The notes below the pieces were generated by a model. The model saw only the letters and a list, made by a program, of their open reading frames with translations, had not been told where the DNA came from and ran no database searches. A stretch of 38,755 nucleotides of DNA from Sphingobacterium olei. Lineage in GTDB: Bacteria > Bacteroidota > Bacteroidia > Sphingobacteriales > Sphingobacteriaceae. Shown piece by piece: positions 34,233 through 38,755 of the stretch (positions are counted from its first letter, which is position 1; each line of letters begins with the position of its first letter). Location: the NCBI RefSeq assembly GCF_005048855.1, contig NZ_SUME01000015.1, positions 1-38,755 on the forward strand, given 5' to 3'. The position numbers were made by a program, and so were the translations under genes.

Positions 34233-35120
34233 TTAGATCCATTCGTTTCCCTCATTGTAATGCCTATACGTATAGGGATAGCCTATTGGGAATTCATCGT
34301 ACGCGTGCAGATAAGCCAATATGATCGGGCATATTTTTCGCCGGTTGAACAGCGCTACAATTGATCTGAAATCAAATGGATCGACAGGCGACTGGGTATA
34401 TTCTGCCAGGCAATTTTGGATGCGTTCGCGGATTTCCTGTCGGGCCATTTCTTTTTCTTGCGCAGGTATAGGCGCATAGGTCAGATCATCATACCCCTCT
34501 TGGAGTTCTCGGATATAAAGGAGTTCGTCATCCCAATGCTTTAACGCGTAGCCCTCGCTACGGAGTACGGCGAATATACACTCGAGGCCCTGTATTTGGT
34601 TCAGATTGTCAAGTACGGGCGCACTACAAATGGTTGCCTTCGTATCGTAGGTGTATTGATCGATGTGTCCATGGCGGTAGGCAATTTCATAAAGTAGCGC
34701 CTCTGTCCCGTCCTCATCCACATAATAGTGAGGCTCAGCGCCGTTGCGGATAAGAAGTGAGCAGGACGTAAGCTCGACCAGCATAACCACAAGGGTATAG
34801 AAGACTTCGATATGATCATCGTAAAGCGGGGGGAATGTAATACTAAAATAACTGTCAAAATCAATTTCTTCTTCTGGGTCGGGATTCGGTACAATATATC
34901 TGCTGTGCGGTCTATACTGTTTGGTACCCATATCCGCCATAGATTGAATAAAGTTCTGGTACTGTTCCTGCCGTTCGTACATCATCATGTGGTAGTAACG
35001 GCTATTTTTCCACCCTTCGGGAGCGATTAAAGGGAGCAGCGCTGGTACGGCAGCATACAATTTTTCGAGTAATACAGCGAGTGCTTTCTTGTTAAGTTTT
35101 TCGAATGCAGTATATGGCAT
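34233..35120 (-). CDS. Unknown 295-aa cytoplasmic protein
   Basis: Soluble, acidic and mostly helical, with no signal peptide. Notable parts are PDPEEEIDFDSYFSITFPP (around residues 79-97) and an ending YPYTYRHYNEGNEW. It starts 12 bp after the stop of the AraC-type gene and is co-directional, so probably co-transcribed. I do not recognise the family. Its ribosome site is weak. Confidence 0.6.
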   Translation of the reverse strand: MPYTAFEKLNKKALAVLLEKLYAAVPALLPLIAPEGWKNSRYYHMMMYERQEQYQNFIQSMADMGTKQYRPHSRYIVPNPDPEEEIDFDSYFSITFPPLYDDHIEVFYTLVVMLVELTSCSLLIRNGAEPHYYVDEDGTEALLYEIAYRHGHIDQYTYDTKATICSAPVLDNLNQIQGLECIFAVLRSEGYALKHWDDELLYIRELQEGYDDLTYAPIPAQEKEMARQEIRERIQNCLAEYTQSPVDPFDFRSIVALFNRRKICPIILAYLHAYDEFPIGYPYTYRHYNEGNEWI

Positions 35121-35132
35121 AACGGTATCATT

Positions 35133-36125
35133 TTAGGTCTGTTTGGATTGTTCTCTAAACTCTTTTGAGGTAAGACCGGTATGGTTACGGATAAAGCGTG
35201 CCATCTCACTAAAGCCACTGAAACCGGTCTGTTCGGCTGTGGCAGCAAACTTCTCTTCCTCGTGCATCGCGTCGCGGATAAAATCCAGCATTAATTCGTT
35301 GCGGTAGACCTGAAACGCACAGCCGTGGTATTCTTGATGCAGGCTGTTAAGGTGGGCGCCGGATACAAGGAGGGTCCGCGCAACGTCGGCGAGTTTGGCT
35401 TTTGCACCTTGATGCAGAATCAGGAGCGCCAATATTTCGCGGGCCTTTGCGATAAGTTGCCTGTGCTCGTGCGGGTCATCCGAATCATCCAGCATCTTAA
35501 ACCGCGACAGGTTGATCAGGAAAGTAAGGTGTTTCAGCAGGATATATTCATTATCCAGTATATAGGGGTTAATTTTTGAAAACAATAGCTGCAAAAATTT
35601 GAGCGTAACGACACCGACACGTACATCAGGGCTTTTCTTGGAGGTGGTATCTTTCATGCGCTTGGAATTGATCAGGGGGCTAAGGAACTTAAAGTTGCGG
35701 TTGGCGGGTGGCCGGATCATACCGGCATCCAATATAAAACCGATCAGGATATGATGCCCTTTGGGCAATTGCAGATGATAACGTCCGGCTGCGAAATAAT
35801 AATATGCGCCCTTTCCCTCAATGAGGTCGAATGCAAAGTCCGTTTCCGCTTGGCAGGCGGCTATACAGCCATTGCATTGAAGGGTATACAGCAAATGGAT
35901 ATCGGGCCTATCGACTGCGATAGGAATTGTGTCTTTCTCCTGAATCCAGCACTCGTAGTAATAGAGGTAGGCAAAGCGGCCATCAAATGTCTGCTCATAA
36001 ATGGCATTCTTCCCAGATTCCCAATAGAGCGATTCCGCATGGCGCACCGTGTAGCTGAGCGGATGGACGGGTTCGGAAACCGGGATATAGGTTCCGTCAA
36101 GTTGTAATGCATAGGTTCTTTTCAT
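35133..36125 (-). CDS. AraC-family transcriptional regulator
   Basis: 330 residues. The N-terminal part (1-160) is a beta-rich sensor domain (HLLYTLQCNGC, GAYYYFAAGRYHLQLPKGHH), followed by a helical linker. The C-terminal two-helix-turn-helix domain (about 232-326) shows LADVARTLLVSGAHLNSLHQ and AEQTGFSGFSEMARFIRNHT, ending LTSKEFREQ. Such regulators control nearby operons in response to a ligand. Neighbours give no target. Confidence 0.85.
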   Translation of the reverse strand: MKRTYALQLDGTYIPVSEPVHPLSYTVRHAESLYWESGKNAIYEQTFDGRFAYLYYYECWIQEKDTIPIAVDRPDIHLLYTLQCNGCIAACQAETDFAFDLIEGKGAYYYFAAGRYHLQLPKGHHILIGFILDAGMIRPPANRNFKFLSPLINSKRMKDTTSKKSPDVRVGVVTLKFLQLLFSKINPYILDNEYILLKHLTFLINLSRFKMLDDSDDPHEHRQLIAKAREILALLILHQGAKAKLADVARTLLVSGAHLNSLHQEYHGCAFQVYRNELMLDFIRDAMHEEEKFAATAEQTGFSGFSEMARFIRNHTGLTSKEFREQSKQT

Positions 36126-36181
36126 CGGCTTTCTTCATAAGGTTAGTTGTAGGTAAAAATGAGTTAAGGATTTTTTGAATG

Positions 36182-36215
36182 ATTACCGTCGTGGGTTTCG
36201 GCTCACGACGGTAAT
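36182..36215. terminator. Perfect 12-bp hairpin after the 126-aa gene
   Basis: ATTACCGTCGTG at 36182-36193 and CACGACGGTAAT at 36204-36215, 10-nt loop, 10 bp beyond the stop of the minus-strand gene at 36225. No T-run directly follows, but position suggests termination or mRNA protection. Confidence 0.6.
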
Positions 36216-36224
36216 ACGGGTTAG

Positions 36225-36605
36225 CTACTGATACGTTATCCGTATAGTCAATTGCTCGATCTCGGTGGGTTCCGTGCTACCCATTCGGTATTGCTGAACA
36301 CTCGTTAGCCCTAGTATGACATCTTTCACCGTAGGTTCTTGTGAAGACGATGCCCCTTTATCAAAACTGATCAGTACATCATTTTCCCAAGAATCCGCAA
36401 TCTGGTTTGCTAGCGAATTTCGAAATGCTTCAGGAAGAGATGCAAGCTCTTCTCCCTGTTTTTCGGTGAGTTCAAACCATACATGCATCCAGCCTACAAA
36501 GTCAGTTCTAATTTTGTAAATCTCTGCTGCCTTTTCCGTCGCCGGAAGGCCAAGGATATGCGATTGTACATAAGCAACCCGCACATTGTTAAAATTTTTA
36601 TTCAT
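36225..36605 (-). CDS. Unknown 126-aa protein
   Basis: A soluble protein with no signal peptide. N-terminal half has LGLPATEKAAEIYKIRTDF and EEL-type helices (EKQGEELASLPEAFRNSLAN); the C-terminal half is beta-rich (ENDVLISFDKGASS, EIEQLTIRITYQ). Not recognised. It is divergent from the LytTR-like gene at 36945, and the two palindromes at 36684-36744 lie between them, so those sites may control this gene. Confidence 0.6.
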   Translation of the reverse strand: MNKNFNNVRVAYVQSHILGLPATEKAAEIYKIRTDFVGWMHVWFELTEKQGEELASLPEAFRNSLANQIADSWENDVLISFDKGASSSQEPTVKDVILGLTSVQQYRMGSTEPTEIEQLTIRITYQ

Positions 36606-36683
36606 AATACTACTATTTTATTTGATGTAAAAAAAAATGATATTAATGGTCTTTACAATGTGGTTTCTGGGACAAAACGAACG

Positions 36684-36744
36684 AGTTACATAAATATGTA
36701 AGTCGTTTTCGGGGTATTATAGTGAGTTACATTTTTATGTAACT
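36684..36744. promoter_or_regulatory. Tandem palindromic operator candidates
   Basis: Site 1 is AGTTACAT-AAAT-ATGTAAGT at 36684-36703 (one mismatch). Site 2 is AGTTACAT-TTTT-ATGTAACT at 36725-36744 (perfect). Their centres are 41 bp apart, close to four helical turns. They lie in the 339-bp gap between two divergent genes (36606-36944), which otherwise shows only AT-rich DNA. Two spaced palindromes suggest cooperative binding by a dimeric regulator. Confidence 0.65.
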
Positions 36745-36944
36745 GGATGCTTTTCCTTTTTCGGGATAAAGAGCGGAAAGCAAGACGCGCCTTTCAAGCT
36801 AATGCATATATAATCTATGGACTATACAATTATTTTAAGGTAAAATTTGGTATCAAAGTAGAGTTTTAATATCTTACAGGTAATAAGTGTAATGTGTAAG
36901 CTAATAACTCATAATAATATATTTTAAAGCCGTTAACTTTCTTT

Positions 36945-37928
36945 ATGAACCGGATCCGCCTGAAAAAAATTGGACTTAAATTTTTATTGACTTTTTCTAC
37001 AGTTTTAATTGCCGCCTATGTGATCAATGCCCGCCAGCATTTTTTCGATATATCAGAAAATTTGACGGCATCGCGATTTCGTATGATGTTATGGGGAACT
37101 GTGGTGCTATTATCATTTTATTTGTGCGTGCTAACGCTTGTGATCAATGTATATTTCGAGCATTTTAAAAACGGGCATCGCAGTAAGTTAAAAGGGATTA
37201 TCTGGAGGTTTTTTTATGGCATGCTTGCGACATGTCCCGTGCTAGCTGTACATGCACTGTTTTTACAGATTCTTTTGGATAGACAACCAGCGGAAATTCT
37301 TTTTTCCTCCTATTGGACTACCGACTTCTTATATTTTGCTCCCTTTTTATTCGGTTACATCTTACTGATTTATTGCCATCCTAGCGCGATAATGTTTCGG
37401 GTTTGGAAAGAAAAGGTAGATGCTGTTGAGACTTCTTTTATCGAACTGTGGAGAGAGAAGCGGAATCCCGAATTTTTGCTGGAACACCTGCGCGCAGTAA
37501 TTTCCGGCGGATATACAATACACCCGAGAAAAGTTCGCTTTTTTGATATTCTTTTTATTAAAGTAACAAGTGCGGGGCTGGTATTGTACTTTACTAATGG
37601 AGGGCAGATGCCGATTAAATTGACAACAACGGATATAGAAGATTGGAAGTTGTCCGGATGGTTTGTTAGAACGTCCAGATATTTCTTCGTCAATATGTTG
37701 TATGTGAAGTATCCACTCGACAGTATCAATTATTATAAAGAGGGAGACTATAGATACCTTACACTGGAGGACGAGACGATGAAATCTGCAATGGAAAATC
37801 TGTCCGCAGAAAAGACCAAGGAGCAGCTACGCGTGACACGTACGTTGGAAAAAAATGTGAAGGATTTTTTGAATAATATAAACCAGTTGGGAGAAGAGGG
37901 CTGGGAGGAATATATTGCCTCGAAGTAA
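36945..37928 (+). CDS. Membrane-anchored LytTR-like transcriptional regulator
   Basis: The 327-residue protein has four membrane segments in the first 150 residues (about 11-28, 45-68, 88-110 and 125-143). From about 200 a domain follows with DILFIKVTSAGLVLYFTNGG, IKLTTTDIEDW and RTSRYFFVNMLYVKY, the arrangement of a LytTR DNA-binding domain (strand, loop, R-x-x-x-x-F-V-N). Membrane-anchored LytTR proteins are common in Bacteroidota. A short C-terminal coiled coil completes it. Signal and target unknown. Confidence 0.7.
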   Translation: MNRIRLKKIGLKFLLTFSTVLIAAYVINARQHFFDISENLTASRFRMMLWGTVVLLSFYLCVLTLVINVYFEHFKNGHRSKLKGIIWRFFYGMLATCPVLAVHALFLQILLDRQPAEILFSSYWTTDFLYFAPFLFGYILLIYCHPSAIMFRVWKEKVDAVETSFIELWREKRNPEFLLEHLRAVISGGYTIHPRKVRFFDILFIKVTSAGLVLYFTNGGQMPIKLTTTDIEDWKLSGWFVRTSRYFFVNMLYVKYPLDSINYYKEGDYRYLTLEDETMKSAMENLSAEKTKEQLRVTRTLEKNVKDFLNNINQLGEEGWEEYIASK

Positions 37929-38057
37929 GATTCTCCCTGATTTTAAACACAGGCCGTAAGAATATTGCTTGAAAATGATGATAAGCCTATGCATTTTAGG
38001 GCTTACGGGCAGAGCTTTGTTCAGGGTTTCGGTATGGTCGATAAGACTAAATAAACC

Positions 38058-38363
38058 ATGTTAAATCTATTACAACGCATTTGTTTCCTCCTGGAAGCAA
38101 CCTATCAATTATTAAAAGAAGCAACAGAAAAGCAAGATGATCACGCCCGGCTGGCGCTGGAAAAAGTGGAACCGAGTATTCAGGATAACGAACTGCTTGA
38201 TATACAACAGGTACGGGAACTACTCGGGATTGGTCGCTCGACCTACTACCGGTTTGTGAGCCAAGGCAAACTGACCCCGAGGAAAATCGGTGGTCGCCCC
38301 TGCTATTATCTGGCAGATCTCGACGAGATGATCAAAGAAAGTAAGCGAAGGGGGAGGCTTTAA
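38058..38363 (+). CDS. Excisionase-type helix-turn-helix protein
   Basis: 101 residues: a short helical N-terminus, then ELLDIQQVRELLGIGRSTYY and RFVSQGKLTPRKIGGRPCYY, an HTH_17 (MerR/excisionase-like) fold. A basic C-terminus (IKESKRRGRL) ends it. In Bacteroidota such proteins sit at the edge of conjugative or mobilisable elements, upstream of mobilisation genes. The repeat array begins three bases after its stop codon, so it may bind there. Confidence 0.75.
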   Translation: MLNLLQRICFLLEATYQLLKEATEKQDDHARLALEKVEPSIQDNELLDIQQVRELLGIGRSTYYRFVSQGKLTPRKIGGRPCYYLADLDEMIKESKRRGRL

Positions 38364-38366
38364 AGC

Positions 38367-38537
38367 TTCGACAGTTGTTCGGGAGTTGTTCGACACGCCT
38401 TCGGGTGTTGTTCGACTCGTCTTCGAGACCGCTTCGAGACTCCTTCGGCAGTTCTTCGGCTGCGCTTCGACTGTTGTTCGACTCGTAGCCGAAGAGCAGT
38501 CGAACACATGTCGAACACGAGTCGAAGCGGAGACGAA
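38367..38537. repeat. 11-bp periodic TTCG array that inverts to CGAA
   Basis: TTCG recurs every 11 bp at 38367, 38378, 38389, 38400, 38411, 38422, 38433, 38444, 38455, 38466 and 38477 (11 units). Then CGAA, its reverse complement, recurs every 11 bp at 38490, 38501, 38512, 38523 and 38534 (5 units). The seven bases between are variable but GC-rich. Because stops are rare in this pattern, several frames are open through it; those are shadows, not genes. Confidence 0.9.
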
Positions 38538-38550
38538 CAAGATACCTGTC

Positions 38551-38643
38551 TGTCCCGAATAAGTGGTAGATATCTGGCGGATTTACCCACAAAATGGGAC
38601 AATGTGTTCCGAATCGTACCATGTTGTCCCGCTTTGTCCCATT
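38551..38643. repeat. TTGTCCC repeats with a 10-bp inverted pair
   Basis: TTGTCCC or its complement occurs at 38596-38602 (GGGACAA), 38624-38630 and 38634-38640, with a weaker TGTCCCG at 38551. AATGGGACAA at 38593-38602 and TTGTCCCATT at 38634-38643 are an exact inverted pair. Iteron-like clusters of this kind mark origins or recombinase binding sites. Confidence 0.6.
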
Positions 38644-38740
38644 CTTTCATTTCAGGTGCAGTACACCGTAGTTTAGCCCTTGATATCAGCGATAAGCCTT
38701 GCATGCAAGCAACAGGTTTAACAAATTAACAACAGTCAAA

Positions 38741-38755
38741 ATGGCTAGATTTTTA
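38741..38755 (+). CDS. Start of a gene leaving the window
   Basis: ATG at 38741 begins MARFL and continues past the end. The upstream stretch has only AT-rich sequence and no clear ribosome site. Position after the excisionase-like gene and repeat arrays suggests a mobile-element gene, but five codons cannot identify it. Confidence 0.35.

Noticed and set aside
38367..38537. CRISPR array
   Set aside because: The unit is 11 bp with only four fixed bases; no long repeat with spacers and no cas genes.
38220..38704. Three overlapping minus-strand frames across the TTCG array
   Set aside because: The 11-bp repeat avoids stops in every frame; the proteins are S/R/T/E repeats without homology.
1..38755. 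tRNA or rRNA genes
   Set aside because: I saw no cloverleaf with a T-arm GGTTCGAATCC-type motif or rRNA signature; the TTCGA matches in the array lack tRNA context.

Overview
This window most resembles chromosome from a Bacteroidota bacterium, probably the family Sphingobacteriaceae (Sphingobacterium/Pedobacter-like). The evidence is a SusC/SusD pair, a secreted RHS pair of the Bacteroidota type (DUF6443, DUF5977 and 3-coathanger-like segments), T-rich non-coding DNA, and a textbook Bacteroidota promoter (TTTG-N19-TAnnTTTG at 26168-26198). The genus is inferred, not proven.

Positions 1 to about 24,000 are a polymorphic-toxin (RHS) locus and its graveyard. From the left: repeats that may be an insertion-sequence end running into an Imm53 immunity gene; a toxin tail plus immunity gene; an HNH nuclease tail plus DUF4265 immunity gene; an RHS remnant with an internal deletion and a frameshift, ending in a Gly-rich hydrophobic toxin, with a four-helix membrane immunity protein. 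Then come RHS gene 1 (5000-8448), which has lost its 5' end and is split by a 14-C tract, and its membrane immunity protein. Two orphan zinc-metalloprotease toxin tails follow, each with an exported immunity candidate. The one complete system is 11389-21386: three related secreted fibre-like proteins, a 1231-residue RHS partner with DUF5977, a full RHS toxin ending in a probable type-35 toxin domain, and its immunity gene. A displaced toxin tail with a beta-helix-like immunity protein follows at 22712-23889.

A minus-strand module (HigB/HigA-like toxin-antitoxin, a 216-residue unknown protein, a short coiled-coil protein) lies among the RHS pieces: nearly whole at 24029-25623, truncated at 3974-4994, and as a 3' scrap at 865-930.

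From 25.6 kb the contents become more ordinary: a small DNA-binding protein, a strong promoter followed by a structured, terminated RNA that recalls 6S RNA, then a TlpA-like thiol-disulfide protein overlapping SusC, followed by SusD (28125-32696). Minus-strand genes follow for a secreted peptide, a MauE/DoxX-like membrane protein, a small anchored protein, an unknown 295-residue protein, an AraC-type regulator and a 126-residue protein. A membrane-anchored LytTR-like regulator is on the plus strand, with a pair of palindromic sites between it and the divergent gene.

The right end (38058-38755) looks mobile-element-like: an excisionase-type HTH protein, an 11-bp-periodic TTCG array that flips to CGAA midway, and TTGTCCC repeats, just before a gene that leaves the window. 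In the RHS part, the repeated logic is a toxin tail overlapping or abutting an immunity gene. Full RHS genes acquire new tails at the conserved core, and old tails persist with their immunity genes.
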